Shown: positions 16,706 to 25,422 of the stretch, one piece after another
Layout: the number at the start of each line of letters is the position of its first letter
Position numbering within the stretch: position 1 is the first letter of the stretch
Assembly: GCA_013314755.1 (NCBI GenBank)
Contig: JABUFA010000011.1
Coordinates: 1-64,000, forward strand
Direction of reading: 5' to 3'
DNA length: 64,000 bases
Origin: Chthonomonadia bacterium
GTDB taxonomy: Bacteria > Armatimonadota > HRBIN16
Program-made: the position numbers and the translations under genes
Notes under the pieces: generated by a model
What the model was told of the DNA's origin: nothing
Databases searched by the model: none
What the model saw: the letters and a program-made list of their open reading frames with translations, nothing else

Positions 16706-18253
16706 ATGCCGCAACCCAACACACAGGATGCCATTGTCATGGAGCCGCCTGTCAGCACTGCGCCCCCTCTTGCCCAAGCGGTACAGCTGCTTGAGCGCGC
16801 CGCACAGATGGACAGAATTCAGCCACAGACGGAGGAACAACCGCAGATGACACGCACGGAATCGTTCGACGTCGATGTGACCGTTATCGGTGCAGGACCG
16901 GGTGGATATGTGGGCGCGATTCGCGCCGCGCAATTGGGGGGACGTGTGGTCTGCATCGAAAAGGAGTATCTTGGCGGATGCTGTTTGAACTGGGGATGCA
17001 TCCCTACGAAGGCGATGATTGCTGGCGTGGAACGCTATCAGCAGGTGAAGCACGCTGAGGCGTTTGGCATCAGCACGGGTGAGGTCAGCATTGATTTCGC
17101 TAAACTGATGGCGCACAAGGATAAGGTGGTTTCCACCCTGCGCAACGGCATCGCCAGTCTGTTCAAAAAGAACGGCGTGCGTCACATTCAGGGAACGGGG
17201 CGTATCGCGGGACACCATACCGTGGAGGTGCTCCTGCCCGACGGCTCCACCGAAACCATCCGCACGCGCACTATTCTGATTGCCACAGGCTCGGCGCCGG
17301 TGAAACTGCCCGTGCCTGGTCTGGAAGGTGAGGGCATCTGGACGAGCGATGACGCCGTTTCCGCCACCGAAGTGCCCGCGCAGATGGTGATTATCGGTGC
17401 AGGTGCTATCGGCTGTGAGTTCGGTTATATCTATAATGGGCTTGGCGCGAAAGTAACGGTTGTGGAGATTATGCCCCAGATATTGCCCAACGAAGATGCC
17501 GACATCGCCGCCGAGCTCCAGCGGAGCCTGACGCGACAGGGCATCCGCTTCCTGCTGAACTCGCGCGTGAAAGAGGTCAAACACACCAAGAACGGCGTGA
17601 AGCAGGTGGTGGTGCAGACCGAGAAAGGCGAGGAGACCATTGAGTGCCAGGTGGTGCTGGTCGCTGTAGGAAGGCGAGCGGTGCTGGACGGGCTGGGGCT
17701 GGAAACGGTGAACGTCAGGACGCACGAGAAAGGCATCGCTGTCAACGACAAGATGGAGACCAGTGTGCCGGGCATCTACGCCATCGGGGATGTGACGGGG
17801 CGCATTCAGCTGGCGCATGTGGCGTCGATGGAGGGCATCGTCGCGGCAAGCAACGCGATGGGGCAGGAGCGGCGCATGAACTATCGCGCAGTGCCCAGCT
17901 GTGTGTACACCGTGCCCGAGGTGGCATCGGTCGGTCTTACCGAGAAGCAGGCGCGCGAGCAGGGATATGACGTGCGCGTGGGTAAATACGCTTTTCGTGG
18001 GCTGGGCAAAGCGATGGCGATGAACGAGCGCGAAGGGCTGGTGAAGGTGGTTTCCGAGGCACGCTACGGCGAGATTCTGGGCGTGCACATCGTGGGACCG
18101 CACGCCACCGACCTGATTGGCGAGCCGGTGACCGCCATCCAGCTGGAAAGCACGGTTGAGGAAATGACCCATACCATCCACGCCCATCCGACACTGACCG
18201 AAGCGTTGCTGGAGGCATACGAAGACACCGAGAGGATGGCAATTCACAAGTAG
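16706..18253 (+). CDS. lpdA: Dihydrolipoyl dehydrogenase
   Basis: A 515-residue FAD-dependent disulfide oxidoreductase that reoxidises dihydrolipoamide of 2-oxoacid dehydrogenases or the glycine cleavage system using NAD+. It shows the FAD dinucleotide fold VIGAGPGGYVGAIRAAQ (about 60-76), the redox cysteines GCCLNWGCIPTK (C93 and C98), the NAD fold IIGAGAIGCEFGYIY (about 226-240) and the catalytic HAHPTLTE near the C-terminus. An AGGAGG site before 16706 supports this start, which gives an unusual extension of about 48 residues lacking any lipoyl motif; a family-length start would be 16847. It lies just after tRNA-Leu and heads an operon with the next two genes. Confidence 0.92.
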   Translation: MPQPNTQDAIVMEPPVSTAPPLAQAVQLLERAAQMDRIQPQTEEQPQMTRTESFDVDVTVIGAGPGGYVGAIRAAQLGGRVVCIEKEYLGGCCLNWGCIPTKAMIAGVERYQQVKHAEAFGISTGEVSIDFAKLMAHKDKVVSTLRNGIASLFKKNGVRHIQGTGRIAGHHTVEVLLPDGSTETIRTRTILIATGSAPVKLPVPGLEGEGIWTSDDAVSATEVPAQMVIIGAGAIGCEFGYIYNGLGAKVTVVEIMPQILPNEDADIAAELQRSLTRQGIRFLLNSRVKEVKHTKNGVKQVVVQTEKGEETIECQVVLVAVGRRAVLDGLGLETVNVRTHEKGIAVNDKMETSVPGIYAIGDVTGRIQLAHVASMEGIVAASNAMGQERRMNYRAVPSCVYTVPEVASVGLTEKQAREQGYDVRVGKYAFRGLGKAMAMNEREGLVKVVSEARYGEILGVHIVGPHATDLIGEPVTAIQLESTVEEMTHTIHAHPTLTEALLEAYEDTERMAIHK

Positions 18254-18255
18254 CG

Positions 18256-18738
18256 ATGGAGAACGAGGAGAGCAAACAGACCCCTGTACGACGTGCGCTG
18301 GTGGTAGGATTGCGCCTGCCGCCGGACATCATGGACCGCGCCGAGTACATCGCGGCGCTATCCGGGGCGTCGCTGAAGGGAATGTTCCGCCGCTGGATTA
18401 ACTATGAACTTCAGCGCGACCCCCGCTGGAGCTCTGGCGTCATTGAGTGGAACGAGCAGAGCGCGAGGCAGGCTCCTGCCTGCGCCGCGGTATACCGCTT
18501 CCGGGACGCGCAGTACCAGGTGCTGTACGTGGGGTTTGAACCCCAGAACCTGCGCAACAGACTGCTGGAGCACTGGCGACAGCAGGACGTTCCCGATGCC
18601 CGTTACGTGAGCTACCTGCCAGTCACCAGCACCGCGAAGGGCAGGGAAGTTCAACAGCGGCTGATTGCCCGAACGAAGCCCGTCTATCAGACTCAGGAAC
18701 AGAAATCCGATGACGAGGAGACCTCTGATGACGAATAG
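18256..18738 (+). CDS. Small protein with degenerate GIY-YIG-like domain
   Basis: A 160-residue protein. Residues 1-60 contain a short helical part (LRLPPDIMDRAEYIAALSGASLKGMFRRWI) with the look of a ribbon-helix-helix or helical DNA-binding segment. Residues 74-147 resemble a GIY-YIG nuclease: AVYRF (78-82) in place of GIY, YVG (91-93) in place of YIG, arginines at 100/102, a glutamate at 131 and the closing KPVYQ (141-145). The tail is acidic. It starts 2 bases after the lpdA stop and overlaps the BMP lipoprotein gene by 11 bases. Nuclease activity is a hypothesis; the first motif is altered. Confidence 0.55.
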   Translation: MENEESKQTPVRRALVVGLRLPPDIMDRAEYIAALSGASLKGMFRRWINYELQRDPRWSSGVIEWNEQSARQAPACAAVYRFRDAQYQVLYVGFEPQNLRNRLLEHWRQQDVPDARYVSYLPVTSTAKGREVQQRLIARTKPVYQTQEQKSDDEETSDDE

Positions 18739-19789
18739 GATGAGAACTCACTCGATACTGCTTGCGTTCAGTGTGCTGTTACTGTTTACTGCCTGCGCGA
18801 GAAAGCCGTCCTCGCCTACGGCAGAGACCACCCCGACAGGGACAAAGCGGCTTCGCGCGGCAATGGTGACGGATATCGCAGGAATCGGTGATCGCTCGTT
18901 CAATGAGTCGGCATGGCGAGGACTCCAGCGTGCCGAAAAAGAGCTGGGCGCGGAGGTGCGCTATCTGGAATCCGTCAAGCTCCCCGACTATGAGCAAAAC
19001 CTGCGCCTGCTGGCTCAGCAGAAGTACGATGTGGTTATCGCCGTAGGCTTCGCGATGGAAGACGCCCTGAAAAAGGTCGCCCCTCAGTTCCCAAACACCA
19101 TCTTCGCGATTGTGGACGGCAACGCGCCCGACCTGCCCAACTGCGTATCGCTGAAGTTCCGCGAGCACGAAGGCTCGTTCCTCGTGGGTGCGCTGGCAGG
19201 CGCGATGACCAAAACGGGAACGGTGGGGTTTGTGGGCGGAATGGAGATACCGCTGATTAAGAAGTTCGAGTCAGGCTACCGCGCGGGCGTGATGACCACC
19301 AACCCCAAGGCAAAGGTGCTGGTTGGCTACACGGGCAACTGGACCGACACCGCGAAGGGCAAGGAGCTGGCTCTATCGCAGTTCGAACGCGGCGCGGACA
19401 TCGTCTATCATGCCTCCGGGCAGTGTGGACTGGGAGTCATCGAGGCGGCGAAGAAGATGGGCAAAGGACACTTCGCCATCGGTGTGGATTCGGACCAGGA
19501 CTACATTGAGCCCGGTTTCGTGCTGACCAGCATGATCAAGAGCGTGGACAACGCCGTTTTTGAAGTTTGCAAGGAGGTGGCAGAGGGCAGGTTCAAACCG
19601 GGCACGCGCGACATGGGCATCAAGGAGAACGGTGTGGGGTTGAGCCCGATGCAGTACACCAAACACCTTGTGCCCAAAGAGGTGCTGGACAAGATAGAGA
19701 CTCTGCGCCAGATGATAGCGGACGGCAGGCTGAAAGTGCCGCAGAGTGAGGAAGAGCTGAAAGGGTTCCAGCCTCCTGCCCTGCCGTAG
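18728..19789 (+). CDS. BMP family ABC transporter substrate-binding lipoprotein
   Basis: A 353-residue lipoprotein of the basic membrane protein (Bmp/Med) family, which binds nucleosides or purine derivatives, or riboflavin, for ABC import. A lipoprotein signal with lipobox LFTAC (Cys23) precedes the typical start AMVTDIAGIGDRSFNESAWRGLQRAEK (key words TDIAGIGDRSFNES). Two periplasmic-binding lobes follow, with GTVGFVGGMEIPLIKKFESGYRAG and DIVYHASGQCGLGVIEAA segments. The start at 18728 has GAGGAG upstream inside the preceding gene. No permease or ATPase genes are adjacent, so its transporter partners lie elsewhere. Confidence 0.88.
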   Translation: MTNRMRTHSILLAFSVLLLFTACARKPSSPTAETTPTGTKRLRAAMVTDIAGIGDRSFNESAWRGLQRAEKELGAEVRYLESVKLPDYEQNLRLLAQQKYDVVIAVGFAMEDALKKVAPQFPNTIFAIVDGNAPDLPNCVSLKFREHEGSFLVGALAGAMTKTGTVGFVGGMEIPLIKKFESGYRAGVMTTNPKAKVLVGYTGNWTDTAKGKELALSQFERGADIVYHASGQCGLGVIEAAKKMGKGHFAIGVDSDQDYIEPGFVLTSMIKSVDNAVFEVCKEVAEGRFKPGTRDMGIKENGVGLSPMQYTKHLVPKEVLDKIETLRQMIADGRLKVPQSEEELKGFQPPALP

Positions 19790-19861
19790 GAGCAAGAAAT
19801 ATGCTCTTAACAATCTTGCGTATAATGAAATAGCAGTGATGCATTGCAGAGGCGATGAGGC

Positions 19862-20647
19862 ATGATCGTTGAGGCGCGTCAGGATACGGTGAACCTGCTG
19901 GGCGCCCTGACCAAAAATCACTGGCAGACGATTAAGGCTGCGGCGAACCTTCTGCTGAAACGCAACCCGGCAGGTATCATCATCAACTGTGCGGGCATCA
20001 CCGAGTGCACCGAAGAGGGTGCAGAGACCTTTGCCGACGCCCAGGCGTATATCCAGAGGCACGGTGCGCGCATTGTGCTGTGCGATATTCCCGACCACGT
20101 GATGGAGGTGCTTCGTCGGGTGCCGGGCGTGCGCTCGCAGTTGCCCGTTGCCTGCACGATGCGTCAGGCGCGCGCTTCGCTGGGTCTTCCCAGCAGCTAC
20201 GAAGGTGCGGAGGGAAGCGCAGAGAAGGTGGTGCTCCTGCCTGTGTGGGAAGGTATGAACGCGGAGTACGCCGCCCAGCACGCCCTGCACATGACCAAAG
20301 ACCAGCACGCCATCCTGCATATCGTATACATCCTGGTTGTGCCTCAGAAGCTGGCGCTCAGCACGCCCATGCCCGAGCAGGAGGAGATAGCCCAGCGCAC
20401 GCTGGACCAGCTGGAAGCGATGGCGAAGCGGGCACGGGTGCGGGTGGAGAAACGGGTGGAGCGATGCCGCGACCTTGCCAGAGGAATCGTGATGACCGCC
20501 GAGCAGGAACATGCCAGCCAGCTGGTGCTCGGCATCACATCGGGCGATGTGTCGGCGACGGATGGTTTGCTGACCACTGTCCTGCAGAAAGCGCCGTGCG
20601 AGGTGCTGGTGGTGCGGGCGCCCGCAGCGGCTATTAACGCCCAGTAG
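19862..20647 (+). CDS. STAS domain - universal stress protein fusion
   Basis: A 261-residue cytoplasmic protein with two recognisable domains. Residues 1-110 look like a STAS domain: alternating strands and helices with IIINCAGITECTEEGAETFADAQAYIQ, where the residue usually phosphorylated in SpoIIAA-type proteins lies in the ECTEEG turn (Ser replaced, Thr nearby). Residues 125-255 look like a UspA domain: KVVLLPVWEG at its first strand and LVLGITSGDVSATDGLLTTVLQKAPCEVLVV at its end, with a degenerate nucleotide-binding Gly pattern. The combination suggests a signalling or stress role. A TATAAT at 19821-19826 may be its -10. Its stop abuts that of the convergent PHP gene. Confidence 0.7.
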   Translation: MIVEARQDTVNLLGALTKNHWQTIKAAANLLLKRNPAGIIINCAGITECTEEGAETFADAQAYIQRHGARIVLCDIPDHVMEVLRRVPGVRSQLPVACTMRQARASLGLPSSYEGAEGSAEKVVLLPVWEGMNAEYAAQHALHMTKDQHAILHIVYILVVPQKLALSTPMPEQEEIAQRTLDQLEAMAKRARVRVEKRVERCRDLARGIVMTAEQEHASQLVLGITSGDVSATDGLLTTVLQKAPCEVLVVRAPAAAINAQ

Positions 20648-21487
20648 CTACTTCTTTCCCTTGCACAGCGGCAGGAGGCGCATCTGCCGCTTCTCGAACA
20701 CCGCTACCTCGCGAAAGCCAATCTCCCATGCCATTTGAACCGCGTCGAGATAGCGGTACGCCAGGTCATCGGGGTGATGCGCATCCGAGCCGAAGGTAAT
20801 CAGCCGTCCTCCCCGTTCGTAGTACCATTGGAGCGTCTGCCTGCAGGGGTAAAAGTCCCGGGCGTCCTGCCGAAGCCCGGCGGTGTTCACCTCCAGAACG
20901 ACCTGCTTCTCCACCATCAGGTCAAACAGGGTAAACAGCTGGTCACGGTAGGGAGTGGGGTCAAACGCACCAAAGCGAGGCACGCCCCGCCGTTTGGCAT
21001 ACTCCAGATGTCCGACGATATCAATCAGCCCGCTTTGTACCGAGTACAGCACTTCTTCATAATACCGCGCATACGCCTCGCGCGCGGTGGGAAAACGCTC
21101 CACATACTCGTCGGTCATCAGCATGCGCCCGTCCACATAGTGCACACAGCCCAGCACATAGTCGAAAGGATACTGGCTGAGCCACACGCGCACCTCCGGT
21201 TCGAACCATTGCTGGTAGTCAATTTCCACCCCGGCGCGGATACGCAATCGCCCCCGGAACAGGTCACGCACATAAACGATATCATCCATAAACAGGTCGT
21301 AGTCAAAGTACTCCACCACGGGGTCGTTGGGGTCAAAGTCTTTGTGCTCGGTGAAGCCAATCTCGTCCAGCCCGAGCGCCATGGCGCGGGCGCAGTGCTC
21401 CAGCATAGTTGCCCGCCCATCGTGAGAGAGGAACGTGTGCACCTGATAGTCTACCTTTGTATATTCCGCCCGACTATTCCAGCTCAC
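20648..21487 (-). CDS. PHP-domain phosphoesterase, HisJ/HisK type
   Basis: A 279-residue PHP-family metal-dependent phosphatase similar to histidinol-phosphatase of the HisK/HisJ type. Metal-binding motifs are visible in order: DYQVHTFLSHDG near residue 13, FTEHKDF near 45, GVEIDY near 88, CVHYVDG near 115, IVGHLEY near 158 and FGSDAHHPDDL near 235. It could hydrolyse histidinol phosphate or another small phosphate ester; no his genes are nearby, so the substrate is open. It overlaps the upstream NTF2-like gene by 14 bases and is in the same transcript. Confidence 0.8.
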   Translation of the reverse strand: MSWNSRAEYTKVDYQVHTFLSHDGRATMLEHCARAMALGLDEIGFTEHKDFDPNDPVVEYFDYDLFMDDIVYVRDLFRGRLRIRAGVEIDYQQWFEPEVRVWLSQYPFDYVLGCVHYVDGRMLMTDEYVERFPTAREAYARYYEEVLYSVQSGLIDIVGHLEYAKRRGVPRFGAFDPTPYRDQLFTLFDLMVEKQVVLEVNTAGLRQDARDFYPCRQTLQWYYERGGRLITFGSDAHHPDDLAYRYLDAVQMAWEIGFREVAVFEKRQMRLLPLCKGKK

Positions 21488-21962
21488 CGATGCTTACTCC
21501 CTCAACATCCACCACGCGCCACTTTTCGGTGGGGATGATTAGCCATTTGCGTGCAGGCTCTTTGCGCAGGTACACCTGAATGTCGGTCGGCTCGTGCCTG
21601 CTCACGGAACCCTGGTCCTCCCACCATACCTCCACGCGCATGTTCACGCTCGCCTCTTTGCCGATGATGTTCACAGACGGGTTCGAGTAGCGCAGATGCG
21701 GTTTGATACCCCGTCGGAACGCCGAAGCAATCTCTATGCGCAAACGGTCGGGCGAATAGCCAAAGGCATCAAAATCCTGCGAGATGGCATCCATAATGGC
21801 GTTCAGGTCGCGCTGTTCCACCGCCAGGCGTATCTCCTCCAGGCGGTCGCGCACCTGCTGGTCCTCTGGCGGCACAGGCGTTACAGCCATCCGCCACAGC
21901 ACCAGCAGTCCCGCCAGAATCACCGCCGCTCCCGATAGTGCCAGCCATGTCGACCGTTTCAT
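21474..21962 (-). CDS. Membrane-anchored NTF2/SnoaL-like protein
   Basis: A 162-residue protein of unknown function. A single N-terminal membrane helix (about 5-27, WLALSGAAVILAGLLVLW) is followed by a helix-rich stretch (RDRLEEIRLAVEQRDLNAIMDAISQDF) and strands (VNMRVEVWWEDQGSVSRHEPTDIQVYLRKEPARKWLIIPTEKWRVVDVEG), the pattern of NTF2-like domains. The start at 21962 gives the helix at the N-terminus; longer frames run through the promoter. A minus-strand TATAAT at 21993-21998 may be its -10. It overlaps and probably shares a transcript with the PHP gene. Confidence 0.6.
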   Translation of the reverse strand: MKRSTWLALSGAAVILAGLLVLWRMAVTPVPPEDQQVRDRLEEIRLAVEQRDLNAIMDAISQDFDAFGYSPDRLRIEIASAFRRGIKPHLRYSNPSVNIIGKEASVNMRVEVWWEDQGSVSRHEPTDIQVYLRKEPARKWLIIPTEKWRVVDVEGVSIGELE

Positions 21963-22091
21963 GCTTCTTCTCTCCCGGTCAATGCTGTTCAGATTATACC
22001 GAAAACAACCCATAATAACCAGCGGATGGGCTTGCACGAAGCACGGTTAAGCGGTTAATATAATTTTAAGCAGTACGCGCAACGATTCGAG

Positions 22092-22097
22092 TATAAT
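22092..22097 (+). promoter_or_regulatory. Candidate -10 element for the Clp1-like gene
   Basis: A perfect TATAAT lies 42 bases before the start at 22140. A second TATAAT occurs at 22059-22064. Neither has a good -35 hexamer at normal spacing. Confidence 0.4.
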
Positions 22098-22139
22098 CCA
22101 TTGTAAACACACAAACCGAACAGAAAAGACGGGGCGTGA

Positions 22140-23219
22140 ATGGCAAACGAACCACAAAAAGGCAGCCCAGAGTGGGAGCAGGCACTTCAAACGCTGGCGA
22201 CACAGCGCGCGCGTATCATGCTCCTGGGTGCACGCGACGTTGGCAAGACAACCTTTGCTGCTCTGCTGGCGAACCGCCAGCTGGGGCACGGTATCCGGGT
22301 AGCGGTCGTTGATGCCGACGTCGGACAATCCGAGATTGGTCCTCCCACCACCATTGGCATGGGCTTGCTGGAGGTGCCTGTGCCCACTCTGCATGCGGTG
22401 GTGCCGCGGGCTATCTACTTTGTCGGCTCCAATACTCCGCGCGGGCGAATGCTGGAGACGGTCAACGGCGTGCGCGCGATGGTCGCCAGAGCGGTGGAGG
22501 CAGGAGCCGAGTCGGTCATCATCGACACCACAGGTTTCGTCAGCGGCGCGTCTGCCCGACGCCTGAAGTGTGCCAAAGTGGAGGCGATACGCCCGCAGTT
22601 CGTGGTCGCCATTCAACGCAAAGATGAGCTGGAGCATATCCTTCGCCCCCTGCAGGGGCGCAGCTGTCGCCTGATTCGCCTGCCCGTACCCGAAACGGTG
22701 GTCACGAAGTCGCCAGAGATGCGCCAGCAGAGGCGGATGATGCGCTTCTTCCGGTATTTTCAGGATTCACGCTCGCATACGTTCGCGCTCTCGCAGATAG
22801 CCTGTGAGGGCACATGGTTCAACACGGGCACACCGCTGGAGTGGAACGAAATCCATTTCCTGCAGGAGACGTTGCGCTCGCGCGTGTTCTGGGCGGAACG
22901 CTCGTGGGAGCACCTGTTCATCATCACCGACAAGGTGGTGGACGAGCGCGCGCTCGGCATTGTGGAAGAGACCTTTCGGGTGGCGCACGTGACCATCGCC
23001 GGCGTGCATCGCTTTGTGAAACTGCTTCTGGGACTGCTGAACGCGGAGGGGGATTGTCTGGCGATAGGTATTCTGGAGCGTATTGATTTTGTGAACCGTA
23101 CCATCACCGTGCGCACGCCGCTCCGGGACGCCTCACAGGTGGCTATCCTGCGGTTTGGTGGGCTGAACGTGCGCCCTGATGGCAAAGAAATCGGTGCAGT
23201 GAAGCCGGGGGAGATTTAG
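22140..23219 (+). CDS. Clp1/Grc3-like polynucleotide 5'-kinase family protein
   Basis: A 359-residue P-loop protein. Walker A is GARDVGKT (30-37), followed by VVDADVGQSEIGPPTTIGMG (about 54-73), the hallmark segment of the Clp1/Grc3/NOL9 family of RNA 5'-hydroxyl kinases, then SVIIDTTGFVSG (about 121-132) as the Walker B region. The C-terminal half (about 200-359) carries beta-rich sequence ending ILRFGGLNVRPDGKEIGAVKPGEI, like the Clp1 C-terminal domain. In eukaryotes and archaea these enzymes phosphorylate RNA ends; bacterial members are poorly known. The nucleotidyltransferase gene starts 2 bases downstream. The role here is unproven. Confidence 0.75.
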   Translation: MANEPQKGSPEWEQALQTLATQRARIMLLGARDVGKTTFAALLANRQLGHGIRVAVVDADVGQSEIGPPTTIGMGLLEVPVPTLHAVVPRAIYFVGSNTPRGRMLETVNGVRAMVARAVEAGAESVIIDTTGFVSGASARRLKCAKVEAIRPQFVVAIQRKDELEHILRPLQGRSCRLIRLPVPETVVTKSPEMRQQRRMMRFFRYFQDSRSHTFALSQIACEGTWFNTGTPLEWNEIHFLQETLRSRVFWAERSWEHLFIITDKVVDERALGIVEETFRVAHVTIAGVHRFVKLLLGLLNAEGDCLAIGILERIDFVNRTITVRTPLRDASQVAILRFGGLNVRPDGKEIGAVKPGEI

Positions 23220-23220
23220 G

Positions 23221-24279
23221 ATGTCGGACGCTCTCTGCAGAGTGAAAGGCATGAGTTGCGACCTGCTGTGTCGCGTTGTCGGCGCGTGGTGCCGCGGCGA
23301 GATGCCGGACTGGCAGATAGCGGACGACGAGGAGTGGGAATCGCTGGTGGAGCAGTCGCGTGCACAGGGGGTATCCGGTCTGCTGTACAGACTCCTGCCC
23401 GACAGTGCCCCCGCTGAGGTGCGCGCGCGCCTTCAGAGCGATTACAACACGCAGCTAGCGGGCAACATGCTGTACTTGCACCAGCTGGCGCAAATAGTGC
23501 CTGCCCTGCAGAGCGCAGGCGTGCGGTTTGCAGTGGTGAAGGGCGCCGCCCTGCTGGCAACGGTGTACACCGCCCCCGGCACGCGGGCGATGAAAGATAT
23601 TGACCTGCTGGTGCACCCGGAGGACGCGAACGTTCTGAAGTCGGTGATGGCGCATCTGGGCTGGCAGGAGGAGGATGAAGACATCGCCGGCAAGCAGTTC
23701 GGTGAGCGATACCGCGCCGAGACCTCATTCACCCGCCAGGAAGGCACGCTTTTGCTTCGTGCGGAAGCACATCTGGATGCGCCGGGCTTCTATCCCCCGT
23801 CACGTGCAGACATCTGGAACAGCATCACCGCTGTCGCCGGCGCGGGGATAGATGAGATGCCGGTGCTTACCCTGCCCGCGCACCTGAGCTACCTGTGCGC
23901 GCATTACTATTACCACCACTGCGGTCTGGGGCTAAAATGGCTGGTGGACGTGGCTCTGCTCGCCTCAAGGGTAACCTCCTGGCACGATGTGGTGGTTACC
24001 GCCTACCAGTTCGGCACGACGCGCCCCGTACACCTGGCGCTGCACAACGTGGCGAAGTGCCTGCAGGTTCCTGTGCCCCAGCACATCGTGGAGACCCTGC
24101 GTTTCCTACCGATGCCTCTCAGCCTGCGTCTGCTGTTCGAACTGTGCAAACGCCCGGGATTCCTGCACTATCTGGGCATCCGCCTGCTGGACCTCTACCG
24201 CGCCCCCAGCTGGTCCAGACGCATGGGTTACATCTGGCGCAAGATCACCGCCCCCCGCTGGCGTCGAAACCCGCAGTAG
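23221..24279 (+). CDS. NTP_transf_5-like nucleotidyltransferase family protein
   Basis: A 352-residue protein resembling the uncharacterised nucleotidyltransferase family often found near polysaccharide or peptide-modification genes. The nucleotidyltransferase signature is FAVVKGAALLATVYTAPGTRAMKDIDLLV, cut to its key parts VKGAALL (about 103-109) and GTRAMKDIDLLV (about 120-131), where the paired Asp residues would bind metal. The C-terminal half is helical with HLSYLCAHYYYHH and LKWLVDVALL. It begins 2 bases after the Clp1-like gene with a GGGGGAG site inside that gene, so the two are co-transcribed. Substrate unknown. Confidence 0.7.
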   Translation: MSDALCRVKGMSCDLLCRVVGAWCRGEMPDWQIADDEEWESLVEQSRAQGVSGLLYRLLPDSAPAEVRARLQSDYNTQLAGNMLYLHQLAQIVPALQSAGVRFAVVKGAALLATVYTAPGTRAMKDIDLLVHPEDANVLKSVMAHLGWQEEDEDIAGKQFGERYRAETSFTRQEGTLLLRAEAHLDAPGFYPPSRADIWNSITAVAGAGIDEMPVLTLPAHLSYLCAHYYYHHCGLGLKWLVDVALLASRVTSWHDVVVTAYQFGTTRPVHLALHNVAKCLQVPVPQHIVETLRFLPMPLSLRLLFELCKRPGFLHYLGIRLLDLYRAPSWSRRMGYIWRKITAPRWRRNPQ

Positions 24280-24342
24280 GATAAGCTCTGTAATACAGTG
24301 AAATAAAAAGTGCGGCCAAACCATGAGAGGGGCACTCACGCG

Positions 24343-25422
24343 ATGTACCGTTCCTTCGAAATAAAAAACTTCCGGTGCTTTGACCACCTGAACCTTACCG
24401 ACCTGGCAAGGGTGAACCTGATTGCCGGAGCGAACAACGTCGGTAAAACCGCTCTGCTTGAGGCGCTGTTTCTTCACTGTGGGGCGTATAACCCGGAACT
24501 GACGCTGAGGCTTAACGCATTTCGAGGGATTCTGGAAGTTAAAGTAAGCGTTGCGCGGCAGGATGAAAGCCTCTGGGACTCCCTTTTCTACCAGTTTGAT
24601 ACATCCAAAAAGATAGAGCTGTCGGGCGATAATACCGTTACCCGGCGCCGCGTCCTGCGCCTGAAAGTTGCTCATTCTTCTGTTGAATCACTGGTGCAGC
24701 GACAACCGGAGGACGCCATGCAGGCATCCAGAATTGCCGGGGTTTCCAGAGCATTACAAACGCTTGAGCTGGAATACGAGGAAGACAAACACAAAGGAAA
24801 GTGCATCCTGTCGCTGGACCAAAGCGGGGTATTGCGCATGGAGCCTGCCCCCCCGCCGCCGCCCTTTCCTGCCTTTTTCCAGAGTGCTTCCGTACAAATC
24901 GCTCACAGCGAAGATGCCGAGCGCTTCAGCAATATGGAAATCCAGGGCAAGCAGGACGTTATCACGCAGATACTGAGGCTGATTGAGCCCAGATTGAAGC
25001 GGCTCGCTGTCGCGGCGGTCTCGGGGACACCGATGCTGTACGGCGATGTCGGGATGGGACGGATGTTGCCCCTGGCGCTCATGGGAGGAGGAATGGTAAG
25101 GCTCGCCAGTCTGGCTCTGCACATCGGCAATGCACCGAAAGGTATTGTACTTGTCGATGAGGTGGAAAATGGACTGCACCACTCAATTTTGCCCAGAGTG
25201 TGGCGAGCGATTGGGGAGGCGGCTCGCGAGTTCGATACGCAGGTCTTCGCTACCACTCACAGTCTGGAGTGTATTAGCGCCGCGCATCGTGCCTTCTCGG
25301 AAACGGAGTGCTACGACTTTCGGTTGCACCGTTTGGAAAAGGTCAACGGCGTGATTCGAGCCATCACCTACGACCGTGAAGCCCTTGAGACCGCCCTTAG
25401 TGTTGGGCTGGAGGTTCGGTGA
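24343..25422 (+). CDS. OLD/AAA15-21 type ATPase (putative defence, ATPase subunit)
   Basis: A 359-residue SMC/ABC-like ATPase. It opens with FEIKNFRCFDHLNLTDLARVNLIAG, Walker A GANNVGKT (29-36), and closes with Walker B GIVLVDEVENGLHHS (about 266-280) and the switch histidine in FATTHSLECIS (about 302-312). In place of the ABC signature there is LMGGGMVRLASLAL, usual for this group. No coiled-coil of SMC length is present. The downstream TOPRIM gene starts inside its stop codon region, so the two form an ATPase-TOPRIM pair, the architecture of OLD nucleases and PARIS. Codon use looks less GC-rich than in neighbours. The first in-frame start (24310) is less favoured. Confidence 0.8.
   Translation: MYRSFEIKNFRCFDHLNLTDLARVNLIAGANNVGKTALLEALFLHCGAYNPELTLRLNAFRGILEVKVSVARQDESLWDSLFYQFDTSKKIELSGDNTVTRRRVLRLKVAHSSVESLVQRQPEDAMQASRIAGVSRALQTLELEYEEDKHKGKCILSLDQSGVLRMEPAPPPPPFPAFFQSASVQIAHSEDAERFSNMEIQGKQDVITQILRLIEPRLKRLAVAAVSGTPMLYGDVGMGRMLPLALMGGGMVRLASLALHIGNAPKGIVLVDEVENGLHHSILPRVWRAIGEAAREFDTQVFATTHSLECISAAHRAFSETECYDFRLHRLEKVNGVIRAITYDREALETALSVGLEVR

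Noticed and set aside
16679-18247. Long antisense open frame (about 520 codons) across lpdA
   Set aside because: It mirrors the lpdA frame, is rich in His and Arg, and has no recognisable domain.
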